A stretch of DNA of 40,469 nucleotides, from positions 1-40,469 of the forward strand of contig NZ_JAATEM010000044.1 of assembly GCF_012034205.1 (NCBI RefSeq). The letters run 5' to 3'. This document shows, one piece after another, positions 20,456 through 29,571 of the stretch. Below the pieces are notes generated by a model that saw only the letters and a program-made list of their open reading frames with translations, was not told where the DNA came from and did no database searches. Position 1 is the stretch's first letter. Every line of letters begins with the position of its first letter. This DNA comes from Streptomyces composti (GTDB lineage: Bacteria > Actinomycetota > Actinomycetes > Streptomycetales > Streptomycetaceae). The translations under genes and the position numbers were made by a program.

Positions 20456-21399
20456 CGCGACACCCCCAGCCTCGGGTTGAGGACCTGCTCCACGGCCCGC
20501 CCGCACAGCGTGAACGCCAGCGCCACCACCGCGATGGCGACACCCGGCGGCACCAGATACCACCAGTGGCCGGAGCTCACCGCTCCCGCCTCCCGTGCGT
20601 CCTGCAGCAGCGCGCCCCAGGAGACGACCGACGGGTCGCTGAGCCCGAGGAAGGCGAGCGTCGCCTCGGCCAGGATCGCCGCGGAGATGATCAGGGTCGT
20701 CTGCGCAAGGACCAGCGGCATCACATTGGGCAGCACATGCCGGGACATGATGTGCCAGTGGCCGCCGCCCAGCGCCCGCGCCCGCTCGATGTACGGCCGG
20801 GTCTCCACCGCCAGGGTCTGCGCGCGCACCAGCCGGGCGGTGGTCGGCCAGGTGGTCACCCCGATCGCCACGATGATGGTGAGCAGCGAGCGCGGCATCA
20901 CCGTGGCCAGCGCGATCGCCAGCACCAGCGTGGGCATCACCAGGAACCAGTCGGTGATCCGCATCATCACCGTGGCGTACCAGCCCTTGAAGTGCCCCGC
21001 CGTCACCCCGATCAGCGTGCCGATCGCCACGGACAGCACCGCGGCGAGCAGCCCGACCAGCAGCGACACCCGGGCGCCCCAGATCACCAGACCGAGCAGG
21101 TTCCGCCCGAACCGGTCGGTGCCGAAGGGGAATTCGGCGCTCGGCTCCTCCAGCGGTCCGCCGGGCGCGTCGGTCACGTTGTCGACGTCGGAGCCGACCA
21201 GCAGCGGGGCGGTCAGCGCCAGCAGCGCGAACAGCAGCAGCGCGCCCAGGCCGAAGAGCCCGGCCCGGTGCGTGCGGTACTGGCGCCAGAAGCGCGCGAC
21301 CGAGGCCCGGCGCCGCCGCCAGGCCAGCGCCCGCGGCCGCACCGCCACGGGGACCTGCTCGGCCTGCTGTTTCGTCGTGCCGTTCTCGGTCGTGGTCAT
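20452..21399 (-). CDS. ABC transporter permease (DppC/OppC-like)
   Basis: A 315-residue inner-membrane permease. It has an N-terminal cytoplasmic arm, a first membrane helix (AGLFGLGALLLFALLALTAP), an extracytoplasmic loop containing FPFGTDRFGRNLLGLVIWGA, typical of DppC, and a set of five further helices. The EAA loop that touches the ATPases is YIERARALGGGHWHIMSRHVLPN. ATG 21399 overlaps the upstream permease stop (ATGA). It forms the channel together with the other permease. Confidence 0.92.
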
Positions 21400-22472
21400 C
21401 GGCCCACCCGGGGGTCGAGCAGCGGATAGATCAGATCGGCCAGGGTGTTCATCACGATCACCGCGGCGGCGAACACGAAGAACAGCCCCTGCACCAGCGG
21501 CAGATCGGGCACGCTGAGCGCCTGGTAGAAGAGCCCGCCGAGGCCCGGCCAGGAGAACACCGTCTCCACCAGGATCACCCCGGCCACCGTGCGGCCCAGA
21601 TTGATGAAGATCAGCGTCACGGTCGGCAGCAGCGCGTTCGGCACGGCGTGACGCCGCCGCACCAGGTCGTCGCGCAGCCCTTTGGCGCGGGCGGTGGTCA
21701 GATAGTCGCTGCCCATCTCGTCGAGCAGCGCCGACCGGGTCACCAGCAGCGTCTGCCCGTACTCGACGGCCACCAGCGTCACCACCGGCAGGATCAGATG
21801 GTGGGCCACGTCCAGGACGTAGGCGAAGCCCTCCTCGCCGCCCGACTCCATGCCGCCGGTGGGGAACAGCCCCGGCAGCGGCCCGACGCCCACCGACAGC
21901 GTGACGATCAGCAGCAGCCCGAGCCAGAAGGACGGGACCGAGTACAGGGTCAGCGCCAGACCGGTGTTGAGCCGGTCGCCGAGCCGCCCGTGCCGCCACG
22001 CCGACCGCGTCCCCAGGAAGATCCCCAGCAGGGTGTACAGGACGAACGCCGTGCCGGTGAGCAGCAGCGTGTTCGGCAGCGCCTCCATGATCTTGTCGAT
22101 CACCGGGGCGTTGAACTGGTACGAGGTTCCCAGATCGCCGGTGAGGGCCTTGCCGCAGTAGTCGGTGAACTGCTGCCACAGCGGCAGGTCGAGCCCGAAC
22201 TGTTCGCGGTAGTGGGCCAGTTGTTCGGCCGAGACCTGCCGTCCCCCGGTCATGAACTTCACCGGGTCGCCGGGGATCAGCCGGAACAGGAAGAAGCTGG
22301 TGACGAGCACGGCGAGCAGCGACACCGCCGCGCCCGCCAGCTTGCCCGCCACATACCGCAGATACGCGGTGGTGGTGCGGGCCCGCGGCCCGCGGGGCGC
22401 CGCCGGCCCGTCCGTCACCGGACCGGCGGCACCCTGCTTCTCGACCGGTGCGGACGCCGCATCGGCGGTCAT
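21396..22472 (-). CDS. ABC transporter permease (DppB/OppB-like)
   Basis: A 358-residue permease. The first membrane helix and RLIPGDPVKFMTGG match the DppB N-terminus; the EAA loop is YLTTARAKGLRDDLVRRRHAVPN, followed by ILVETVFSWPGLGGLFYQAL, the family's signature. There are about six membrane helices. ATG 22472 with GGGGG 5 nt upstream is preferred over GTG 22478, where the G tract directly abuts the codon. Only 15 nt separate it from the binding-protein gene. Confidence 0.92.
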   Translation of the reverse strand: MTADAASAPVEKQGAAGPVTDGPAAPRGPRARTTTAYLRYVAGKLAGAAVSLLAVLVTSFFLFRLIPGDPVKFMTGGRQVSAEQLAHYREQFGLDLPLWQQFTDYCGKALTGDLGTSYQFNAPVIDKIMEALPNTLLLTGTAFVLYTLLGIFLGTRSAWRHGRLGDRLNTGLALTLYSVPSFWLGLLLIVTLSVGVGPLPGLFPTGGMESGGEEGFAYVLDVAHHLILPVVTLVAVEYGQTLLVTRSALLDEMGSDYLTTARAKGLRDDLVRRRHAVPNALLPTVTLIFINLGRTVAGVILVETVFSWPGLGGLFYQALSVPDLPLVQGLFFVFAAAVIVMNTLADLIYPLLDPRVGR

Positions 22473-22487
22473 CGGCACCCCCGCACG

Positions 22488-24359
22488 CTACTCACGGTCA
22501 TCGGCCGTCGCCCGGCGCCGCATCGCGAGGAACACACCCAGCCCGGCGAGGACCACGACACCCGCCACGATCCCGATGACCACCCCGGCCGAGGAGGAGT
22601 CGTCCGAGGAGTCGCCGGAGTCCGCCGGCACCGCCGACCACCAGCTCCAGTAGCCGTCCTGGCCGTAGATGTTGCCCGCCTTGGCCGGCATGGTGGTGAT
22701 CGACTTGATCTGGTCGGTGCGGTACGCCTCGACCGCGTTCGGATACGCCATGACGTTCATGTACCCGAGGTCGTACAGCCGCGACTCCATCTGCTTGACG
22801 ATGTCCGCCCGTTTGGTCGGGTCGTACTCCGCGAGCTGCTCGGCGTAGAGCTCGTCGTACTTCTTGTCGCAGATGAAGTTGTCGGTCGCGCCGGTGTCCT
22901 TGGGCGTGGCGGGCAGCGCGGCGCAGGTGTGGATCGACAGCACGAAGTCGGGGTCCGGGTTGACCGACCAGCCGTCGAAGGCCAGGTCGTACTCACCGGC
23001 CAGCCAGGGATCGGTCACATTGTCCAGGCACTTGAGGGTGACCCCGATGCCGAGCTTGCCCCACCACTCCTGCAGATACTTGCCGATCGCCTTGTCGTTC
23101 GGGTCGGTGGCGTGGCACAGCACCCGGTAGTTGACCGGCTTGCCGTCCTTGCCGACCCGCCTGCCGTCCGCGTTCTTCTTGAGGCCGGCCTGGTCGAGCA
23201 TCCGGGCCGCCTCCTCCGGGTCGTAGGTCAGCTCCTGGTCGGGCGACGGCTTCCAGAAGTACTGCGAGAAGCGCGGCGGGATGTAGCCGGCGCCCTCCAC
23301 GGCGTGGCCCTGGAAGACCTTGTCGATGATGGCCTTGCGGTCCACCGCCTTGAACAGGGCGTTGCGCACCCGCTGGTCGAGCAGCGAGGGATGCCCGTCA
23401 CCCATCTTCTCGCCGTTCTTCGCCTTGGCGCCCGGGTTGGTGGCCAGCGCGTAGAAGCGGCGGCCCGGGGCGTCGTTGACGTGGATGTTCTTCTCGCCCT
23501 TCAGCGAGGCCGCCTGAGCGGGCGTCAGCGACGGTGAGCCGGCGACGAACGACACCTCGCCCTTGCGAAGGGCCGACACCGCCGCGTCCTGGTCCTTGTA
23601 GTAGCGGAAGACCAGCTCGTCGAACTTCGGCGCACCGCGCCAGAAGTCCTTGTTGGACTTCAGCCGCACATAGCTGTCGGGCTTGTAGTCGGTGAGGATG
23701 AACGGCCCGTTGCCGACGATCGGGAAGTCCTTGTCATTGTTGAACTTCGAGAAGTCGTCGACCTTCTCCCACACATGCTTGGGCACGATCGGCACGTCCA
23801 GCGCCGTCATCGTGGCCTGAGGCTTCTTCAGCTTGATGACCAGCTTGGTCGGGCTGGGCGCGGTGACCTTCTCGAAGTTGCCGACGAAGCTGCCGTTGGC
23901 GGTGGCGGCGCCCTCGTCGGTCATCATCTTGTTGAACGTCCAGGCCGCGTCCTCGGCGGTGGCCTGCTTGCCGTCCGACCACTTGGAGTTGGAGCGGATC
24001 GTGTACGTCCAGGTCAGCTTGTCGGGGGAGGACTCCCACTTGGTGGCCAGCCCCGGGATGACGTGGTTGTCCTTGGGGTCGTAGTTGGTCAGGTACTCGT
24101 AGGTGAGCCGGTGGATGCTCGTGCTGAGCAGCCGTACCGCCAGGAACGGGCTGAGCGAGTCGACGCTCTGCGCCACCGCGACCGTCAGCACCTTCTTGCC
24201 GTCGTCGGCCGCACGGGCCTGCTCCGGCGCCGGGTTGAGCGGGGTCGCGAGCCCGGCGGTGAGGGTGAGTGCGGCGGCACCGGCCGCCGCGACGAGCCGG
24301 AAGCGGCCGGGGCTGCGCCCCGTGCGCCGTTGATCGCCGTACCGATCGTTCGTGTCCAT
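22488..24359 (-). CDS. Extracellular solute-binding protein, family 5, with C-terminal membrane anchor
   Basis: A 623-residue SBP_bac_5 protein, the substrate receptor of the importer encoded downstream. A Sec-type signal peptide (residues about 1-50) ends in ARA before ADDGKK; there is no lipobox cysteine. The mature part shows typical family features: VDSLSPFLAVRLLS, SNSKWSDGKQATAEDAAWTF, VGNGPFILTDYKPDSYV, RNALFKAVDRKAIID. After a Ser/Asp-rich stretch, residues about 590-612 form a hydrophobic helix followed by RRR, a stop-transfer anchor. Family 5 proteins in Gram-positives are normally lipoproteins, so this is a different anchoring mode. Ligand is unknown. A sigma-70-like promoter lies 66 nt upstream. 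Confidence 0.9.
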   Translation of the reverse strand: MDTNDRYGDQRRTGRSPGRFRLVAAAGAAALTLTAGLATPLNPAPEQARAADDGKKVLTVAVAQSVDSLSPFLAVRLLSTSIHRLTYEYLTNYDPKDNHVIPGLATKWESSPDKLTWTYTIRSNSKWSDGKQATAEDAAWTFNKMMTDEGAATANGSFVGNFEKVTAPSPTKLVIKLKKPQATMTALDVPIVPKHVWEKVDDFSKFNNDKDFPIVGNGPFILTDYKPDSYVRLKSNKDFWRGAPKFDELVFRYYKDQDAAVSALRKGEVSFVAGSPSLTPAQAASLKGEKNIHVNDAPGRRFYALATNPGAKAKNGEKMGDGHPSLLDQRVRNALFKAVDRKAIIDKVFQGHAVEGAGYIPPRFSQYFWKPSPDQELTYDPEEAARMLDQAGLKKNADGRRVGKDGKPVNYRVLCHATDPNDKAIGKYLQEWWGKLGIGVTLKCLDNVTDPWLAGEYDLAFDGWSVNPDPDFVLSIHTCAALPATPKDTGATDNFICDKKYDELYAEQLAEYDPTKRADIVKQMESRLYDLGYMNVMAYPNAVEAYRTDQIKSITTMPAKAGNIYGQDGYWSWWSAVPADSGDSSDDSSSAGVVIGIVAGVVVLAGLGVFLAMRRRATADDRE

Positions 24360-24424
24360 AGGGTCGCTGACCTCGCGTCATCGCTCGCACGGATGGGACG
24401 GGTTGATCAGATGAGTGTTGAGTG

Positions 24425-24453
24425 TGTCTATCAGCGTCATCTGAACGCGTCAA
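24425..24453 (-). promoter_or_regulatory. Sigma-70-type promoter of the ABC importer operon
   Basis: On the minus strand TTGACG (24453-24448), a 17-nt spacer and TAGACA (24430-24425). Both hexamers and the spacer fit the HrdB-type consensus. Transcription would start about 24418, leaving a leader of about 60 nt before the binding-protein ATG. This promoter would serve all five genes. Confidence 0.65.
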
Positions 24454-24592
24454 CGGCGTGTGCACCCCATGTGGCCTGCGGAAATAACGAATTGGCGAGC
24501 TTTTGACGCCCAATGGTCGAGACCACTGACGCGCTCCTGGCCAGGGGGTGGCGGCCGATTTCGACCCATCCGCACGAAGGGCGCCGTACACG

Positions 24593-24622
24593 ACGATCGG
24601 CCCCATGAGAGGGGCCGATCGT
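24593..24622 (-). terminator. Terminator hairpin of the EspI-like ATPase gene
   Basis: ACGATCGGCCCC (24593-24604) and GGGGCCGATCGT (24611-24622) form a perfect 12-bp stem with a 6-nt loop, 60 nt downstream of the ATPase stop codon and upstream of the ABC-operon promoter. It insulates the two minus-strand units. Confidence 0.75.
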
Positions 24623-24681
24623 GTGATGTGCCGATGTATGTGATTGACGTGCCGGGCGGGCCGTCCCGGCGCGTGCCGCCG

Positions 24682-27600
24682 CTACTGCTCCGGCGAGGGC
24701 GGCGGAGTCTGCGGTGCCTGCGGTGCCTGCCCCGGCTGCTGCGGATAGGGCTGCTGGGCGGGTGGCTGCTGCGGGTAGCCCTGCCCCGGCTGGGGCTGGG
24801 CCTGCGGGGGCACGCCCGGCTGCTGCGGCTGCTGCGGCTGCTGGGGGTACGGGCCGGGCTGGCCCGGGTACGGCGGCTGACCCTGCGCCGGCGGCTGGCC
24901 CGGGCCCGGCTGGCCCTGTGCGGGTGGCCGGCCACCGGGGAAGGGCTGACCCGGCATCGGCTGGCCGGGCACACCCTGGCCGGGGAGCGGCTGGCCCGGC
25001 AGCGGCGGGGCGGCGACCGGCGGCGGGTTGCCGTCGGAGGTCCACAGCCCGTGCGACTGCTGATGGCGCACGAAGTCCTCGGCGACCATGGCCGCCAGGT
25101 TGAAGTACGCCTCCCGCACCTTCGGCCGCATCATGTCGAGGTCGACCTCCGCGCCCGCGGCCAGATGCTCGTCGAACGGCACCACGACCACGCCCCGGCA
25201 CCGCGTCTCGAAGTGCGACACGATGTCCTCGACCTTGATCATCTTGCCGGTCTCGCGCACCCCGGAGATCACGGTGATCGACCGCGAGACCAGCTCCGCG
25301 TAGCCGTGCGCCGACAGCCAGTCCAGCGTCGTACTGGCGCTGCTCGCACCGTCCACCGACGGCGTGGAGATGATGATGAGCTGGTCGGCGAGGTCCAGCA
25401 CGCCGCGCATGGCGCTGTACAGCAGACCCGTGCCGGAGTCGGTCAGGATGATCGGGTACTGCTTGCCGAGCACGTCGATGGCGCGCCGGTAGTCCTCGTC
25501 ATTGAACGTGGTGGACACGGCCGGGTCCACGTCGTTGGCGATGATCTCGAGACCGGAGGGCGCCTGCGAGGTGAACCGCCGGATGTCCATGTAGGAGTTG
25601 AGGTACGGGATCGCCTGGACGAGGTCACGGATCGTCGCCCCCGTCTCGCGCCGCACACGGCGGCCCAGGGTGCCGGCGTCCGGGTTCGCGTCGATCGCCA
25701 GGATCTTGTCCTGCCGCTCCGAGGCGAGCGTCGCACCGAGCGCGGTGGTGGTCGTCGTCTTGCCCACACCGCCCTTGAGGCTGATCACCGCGATGCGGTA
25801 GCAGGACAGCACCGGTGTGCGGATCAGCTCGAGCTTCCGCTGCCGCTCGGCCTCCTCCTTCTTGCCGCCGAGCTTGAAGCGCGAACCGCCCACCGGACGG
25901 CTGCTCTTCGCCTTCTGCTTCTTGCTGTTGAGCAGCCGGTCCGACGACAGCTCCACCGCGGCCGTGTAACCGAGCGGCGCGGCCTGCGGGTTGGTCGGCT
26001 GCCGCTGATCGTGCTGCATCGGCTGCGGCCAGGCGGCGCCGAGCCGCGGGTCCACGGGCGGCTGCGGCTGTCCCTGCGGCGGCACACCGGGCTGCGGCTG
26101 CGCAGGCGCACCCGGCTGCGACGCCGACGGCTGCGCCTGCGGCGCGGGCTGCTGGAGCGGGAAGCCGTAGCCGTTGCCGGGCCCGGCCGCAGGCGCACCG
26201 GGAGCACCGGGTGTACCGGGAGCGCCGGGAGCACCGGGTGTACCGGGGTGCGGGAAGCCGTAACCGGCCTGCGGGGCCTGTGGGTTCGGCTGCTGTGCCG
26301 ACGGCTGCGGCTGGGACTGCGCCTCCGGCTGAGGAGCGGACTGCTGCGCCGGTGCCTGCCCCTGCGGTGCCTCAGGAGTCTGGGCCGCCGCCGGCTGCGG
26401 GAAGCCGTAGCCGCCCTGGGCGTCCGGCGCGGGGGCGGAGCCCGGCTGCGGGAAGCCGTAGCCGGCCGGCTGCTGCGCCGCGGTCGGGGGCGGCGTCTGG
26501 CCACCCGGCGTGCCCCACGGTGCCGCCGCCGGCTGCGGAGCCTGCGGCTGGGCGGGCGGCTGCTGCGCCGCGGCGGACTGGTCCTGGGCAGCGGGCTGCT
26601 GGGGCTGGGGCTGCGGCGTGGGTGCCTGCGGGGGCACACCCGGCTGCTGGCCCGGCTGGGCGGGCGGCTGCTGCGGGAAGCCGTAACCGCCGGGCTGTGC
26701 CGGGGGCTGCGCGGGCGGCCACTGGGCCGCGGGCGGCGGGGCGGCCGGGTACCCGGGCGGCACCGGCGGTGCGCCCTGCGGCACCGGGGGAGTCCAGGCG
26801 GGCGGGGCGGCGTCCTGCGGCCCCTCGCCGCCGGGAGCGTCGGTAGGCGCGGCGCCGTCCGACGGCTTGGCGTCCTCGGGCCCGGCGTCCTCGGGTTCGG
26901 GTGCCGCCGGCGCGGCGTCGGCGGGCGTGGCGTCGGCCGGCGGCGCCGCGTCATCGGGGGCGGAGTCCGCGGGTACGGCATCCGCAGGCACGGCGTCCTG
27001 CGGCTCGTCCGCGCGAGCCGCGTCCTCGGGCCCGGCCGGCCCGGCCACCGCACCCTCGGCGCTCTCGGTGCTCTCGCCGGAGGCGGCCTCCCCCTGGGAG
27101 GCATCCGTGTCCGCTGCCGCGCCACCCTCGGCATCGGCATCGGCATCGGCGTCGGCAGCGGTCTCGGCTTCCGGCGCCTCCGGCCGGCTCTCCGCGTCTG
27201 CGCCGTCCCCGGAGTCCCTCCCCGCTGCCGGGGCGTCCTCCGCCGAGGCGTCCGTCCCACCGGAGCCCTCGTCGTCCCGCTCCGCCTCGGCTCCCGGAAC
27301 CTCCGAGCCCTCGCCGCCGGCGTCAGCAGTGCTGCCGTCCGCATCACCGGGCTCGGCCGCGGCCCCGGTGCCGGCCTTGTCCTCGGCCGGAACGCCGGCG
27401 TCCTCGGCCTCGCCGTCCCCGGACGTGCTCTTCTCGGCCGCCGCCTCGGCGTCCCTCCGCTCGAACTCCCGCTTCAGCGCGGCGGCGGAGAACCGGATGG
27501 TGGCACCGCTCTCCAGGTCGCCGCTGCCGGGATCGGCCGGTCCGGGCTCGGCCCCGGCGGCCGGGGCCTCCGGCGCCGACGGGGACGACGAAGACCCCCC

Positions 27601-28092
27601 GTTCATCTGACCCTCCCCCTGCGGCTGCTGCGGTTCGAACCCCACCGGCAGCTTGGGCACGACCCCCGGCACCCCGGGAGGCGGCGCGGGCGGAGTGAAG
27701 GGTGCACCGGAAGCGGGCGCGGGCGCGGGCGGAGTGAAAGGCGCCCCCGGCGCCGGACTCACGGCAGGCTCCGGGGCGCCCATCGCGGGCGGTGGCGTCG
27801 GCCCCGGGACGGGCGGCACCGCGGGGGCCGGCTCGGCGCTGTCCGCAGGGGACGGGGCGGCGTCGGCGGCAGGCTCCGCAGGCGCTCCGGGCACGGACTC
27901 CGAAGCCTCCCCCGCGGCGGAGACGGACGAGCCCTCCGACGCCGGCGATCCCGAGGCGTTCTGCGTGTACCAGGCCGGCGGCGCGTAGTCGATGGTGAAC
28001 TCGCCCGTCGCCTCGACGGCGGACTCCGCGTCGGGCTGGTCATCGCCGGGTGTCGCCCAGCCCCCGCGGATCCCGTCCCGATCGCTGCTCAC
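24682..28092 (-). CDS. EspI-like MinD/ParA-family ATPase with long disordered Pro/Gln/Ala-rich regions
   Basis: A 1136-residue protein. Residues 1-700 are low complexity: Ala/Asp/Glu/Pro-rich first, then Pro/Gln/Gly-rich with five GYGFP motifs and a collagen-like GTPGAPGAP run. The ATPase domain lies at about 740-1005: deviant Walker A KGGVGKTTTT (near residue 772), IDANPDAGTLGRRV, and DSGTGLLYSAMRGVLDLAD. This resembles EspI and related type VII secretion-associated ATPases of mycobacteria. The tail is again Pro/Gly/Gln-rich with PGQ repeats. GTG 28092 follows AGGAGG. EspI-like proteins regulate or assist ESX secretion, but no ESX genes are visible here. No membrane segment is seen. Confidence 0.82.
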   Translation of the reverse strand: MSSDRDGIRGGWATPGDDQPDAESAVEATGEFTIDYAPPAWYTQNASGSPASEGSSVSAAGEASESVPGAPAEPAADAAPSPADSAEPAPAVPPVPGPTPPPAMGAPEPAVSPAPGAPFTPPAPAPASGAPFTPPAPPPGVPGVVPKLPVGFEPQQPQGEGQMNGGSSSSPSAPEAPAAGAEPGPADPGSGDLESGATIRFSAAALKREFERRDAEAAAEKSTSGDGEAEDAGVPAEDKAGTGAAAEPGDADGSTADAGGEGSEVPGAEAERDDEGSGGTDASAEDAPAAGRDSGDGADAESRPEAPEAETAADADADADAEGGAAADTDASQGEAASGESTESAEGAVAGPAGPEDAARADEPQDAVPADAVPADSAPDDAAPPADATPADAAPAAPEPEDAGPEDAKPSDGAAPTDAPGGEGPQDAAPPAWTPPVPQGAPPVPPGYPAAPPPAAQWPPAQPPAQPGGYGFPQQPPAQPGQQPGVPPQAPTPQPQPQQPAAQDQSAAAQQPPAQPQAPQPAAAPWGTPGGQTPPPTAAQQPAGYGFPQPGSAPAPDAQGGYGFPQPAAAQTPEAPQGQAPAQQSAPQPEAQSQPQPSAQQPNPQAPQAGYGFPHPGTPGAPGAPGTPGAPGAPAAGPGNGYGFPLQQPAPQAQPSASQPGAPAQPQPGVPPQGQPQPPVDPRLGAAWPQPMQHDQRQPTNPQAAPLGYTAAVELSSDRLLNSKKQKAKSSRPVGGSRFKLGGKKEEAERQRKLELIRTPVLSCYRIAVISLKGGVGKTTTTTALGATLASERQDKILAIDANPDAGTLGRRVRRETGATIRDLVQAIPYLNSYMDIRRFTSQAPSGLEIIANDVDPAVSTTFNDEDYRRAIDVLGKQYPIILTDSGTGLLYSAMRGVLDLADQLIIISTPSVDGASSASTTLDWLSAHGYAELVSRSITVISGVRETGKMIKVEDIVSHFETRCRGVVVVPFDEHLAAGAEVDLDMMRPKVREAYFNLAAMVAEDFVRHQQSHGLWTSDGNPPPVAAPPLPGQPLPGQGVPGQPMPGQPFPGGRPPAQGQPGPGQPPAQGQPPYPGQPGPYPQQPQQPQQPGVPPQAQPQPGQGYPQQPPAQQPYPQQPGQAPQAPQTPPPSPEQ

Positions 28093-28393
28093 AGTTCCTC
28101 CTGGTGTGGTCGAGCACCTGCGCGCCGCGCCGTGCGACCAGCGTCTTGTCGTCGTCGGAAGTTGTTCGAGGGTGCCGCGTGGTCGTCTCGTCCGATGGCA
28201 GGACCGACCGCGCCCGATCCCACCCTAGTCACCACTTCAGGCGCACCGGCAGGCCCGTCACAGCCCCATCACAGCCCCGGGAACGGCCACGGACCTTGTC
28301 AACACCCCACCACTGCTGGGCACAAGACAGGGGAGAACCGGACAAGAACCGTCATACCGCACCCAACTTCGGGCGTCTTGCGGTGCTTTGCCG
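28093..28393 (-). promoter_or_regulatory. Promoter and leader region of the EspI-like gene
   Basis: This 301-bp gap has no gene. A minus-strand TAGGGT (28227-28222) is a good -10 hexamer about 130 nt before the GTG start, in the context acTAGGGTg that also appears before bldB. Two copies of TCACAGCCCC occur at about 28258-28279. No convincing terminator for the upstream minus-strand gene was found. Confidence 0.45.
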
Positions 28394-29410
28394 TCAGCCC
28401 AGTTCGCGCAGCGTGCGCTCACGCGCGCCGGAAGCGGTGTCGAGGCATGCCTTCCGCAGCGACCCGCGCACCGCGGGGCCGAGCCCCACGGCCTTCCCCC
28501 GGAGGTCGGCCATGACGGCACTCTGCTCCTCGAGCGAGGCGTGCTGGCCGAGCAGCATCCGCCGCCAGGTGCCGACGAGACGGTTCACCGGGTCCTTCGC
28601 CCGGGCCGCACGAGCCGAGCGCTCACCGGCGTTCCCCGTCAGCCCCTTGATGACGTCGTGGTCCCACCGGGCGGTGTCCTCCTCCACGCCGTCGTGCCGG
28701 ACATCGGCGGCCACCGCGTCCCACACGCCGAGCGTGCGTGCGTTCCGCCCCGCGGCGGCGTCCAGGCCGGCGTCACCGGCGCCGGGGCCGGCTGCGACCA
28801 GGCCCTCCGCCGCCCGGCGGGTCGCCGCCTGCCGCAGGGCGACATAGGCCGCGGGCTCCTCGGACAGCACCCGCACGACCCGCAGCAGCGCGGTGCGCGG
28901 TACGGACATGTGCACACCCTCGTCGTCCCGCCACGCCGGCTCGGCGGGCGGGCCCTTGAAGGCGTACTCCGTGCTGCGCACCCCGAGGATGGCCTCCGTG
29001 TCCGCCGGGTAGTCGGCCAGAGCCTCCGCGAGCGGCGTGAACAACCGCCGGCTCACCCGCCCGCCCGGCCGCTGCAGCTCCTCGTCGACCGCGACGAGGA
29101 CGTCCTTCATCGCCTGCGCCTGCCGCAGCGAGTGGCGCCCCTGCTCCGGCCCCGTCGTCGCCTTCTTGATCTCCGCACCCAGCCGGGCACAGCCCAGGCC
29201 GCTGTCGTGGGCCTCGCCCAGGGCGGCACGGACGCGCTCGTTCCGCAGCAGGCCCGCGCATCCCCCGTCGCCGCCCTCCGGCCCGAACAGGGCCCACGCT
29301 CCCGCGCCGCCGGCCAGCACGCAGCACAGCACTGCCGCCGTCACGGCGGCCGGACGCCGGCGCCGGAAAGCCGGGGAAGCCGGGGAAGCCGGTGAAGCCG
29401 TACCGGGCAT
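28394..29410 (-). CDS. Unknown protein with N-terminal membrane anchor or signal segment
   Basis: A 338-residue protein with no family that I recognise. The N-terminus MPGTASPASPASPAF is followed by RRRRPAAVTAAVLCCVLAGGAGAWALFG, a positively charged stretch and one hydrophobic segment, so the protein is anchored with its C-terminus outside or exported. The rest is mostly charged helices; repeated small-residue patches occur in the middle (AAGPGAGDAGLDAAAG). Two cysteines follow the hydrophobic stretch (CAGLLRNERV and LGCARLGAE). ATG 29410 has GAGGA 5-6 nt upstream. It lies between the EspI-like ATPase and bldB on the same strand. In S. coelicolor several uncharacterised genes of the ESX region fall here; whether this is one of them needs a search. 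Confidence 0.65.
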   Translation of the reverse strand: MPGTASPASPASPAFRRRRPAAVTAAVLCCVLAGGAGAWALFGPEGGDGGCAGLLRNERVRAALGEAHDSGLGCARLGAEIKKATTGPEQGRHSLRQAQAMKDVLVAVDEELQRPGGRVSRRLFTPLAEALADYPADTEAILGVRSTEYAFKGPPAEPAWRDDEGVHMSVPRTALLRVVRVLSEEPAAYVALRQAATRRAAEGLVAAGPGAGDAGLDAAAGRNARTLGVWDAVAADVRHDGVEEDTARWDHDVIKGLTGNAGERSARAARAKDPVNRLVGTWRRMLLGQHASLEEQSAVMADLRGKAVGLGPAVRGSLRKACLDTASGARERTLRELG

Positions 29411-29524
29411 GTTCGTCCTCACTGGGGCCTGCTGGGATCTGCTGGGGGCCCTGCTCAGCGGGAGGCGCGGTGCAGCCGGGGCTCCGGCGTTCGCCCGGCG
29501 TCTCGCCACGAGCCGGACACGCGT

Positions 29525-29554
29525 CGCCCGGGAGGCGAGGTCACCTCCCGGGCG
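29525..29554 (-). terminator. bldB terminator hairpin
   Basis: CGCCCGGGAGG (29525-29535) pairs with CCTCCCGGGCG (29544-29554) around an 8-nt loop, an 11-bp perfect stem located 18 nt beyond the bldB stop codon on the minus strand. Confidence 0.7.
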
Positions 29555-29571
29555 CGCGGCGGTCGCTCGGA

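Noticed and set aside
28297..28302. Minus-strand TTGACA as -35 of the EspI-like gene
   Set aside because: At 16-18 nt downstream there is only GC-rich sequence without a -10; the good -10 (TAGGGT) is about 70 nt away.
24460..28515. Plus-strand open frame of 1351 codons across the EspI-like gene
   Set aside because: It is an antisense shadow rich in Arg/Leu/Gly with no recognisable domain, while the minus strand carries a Walker A and a good ribosome-binding site.
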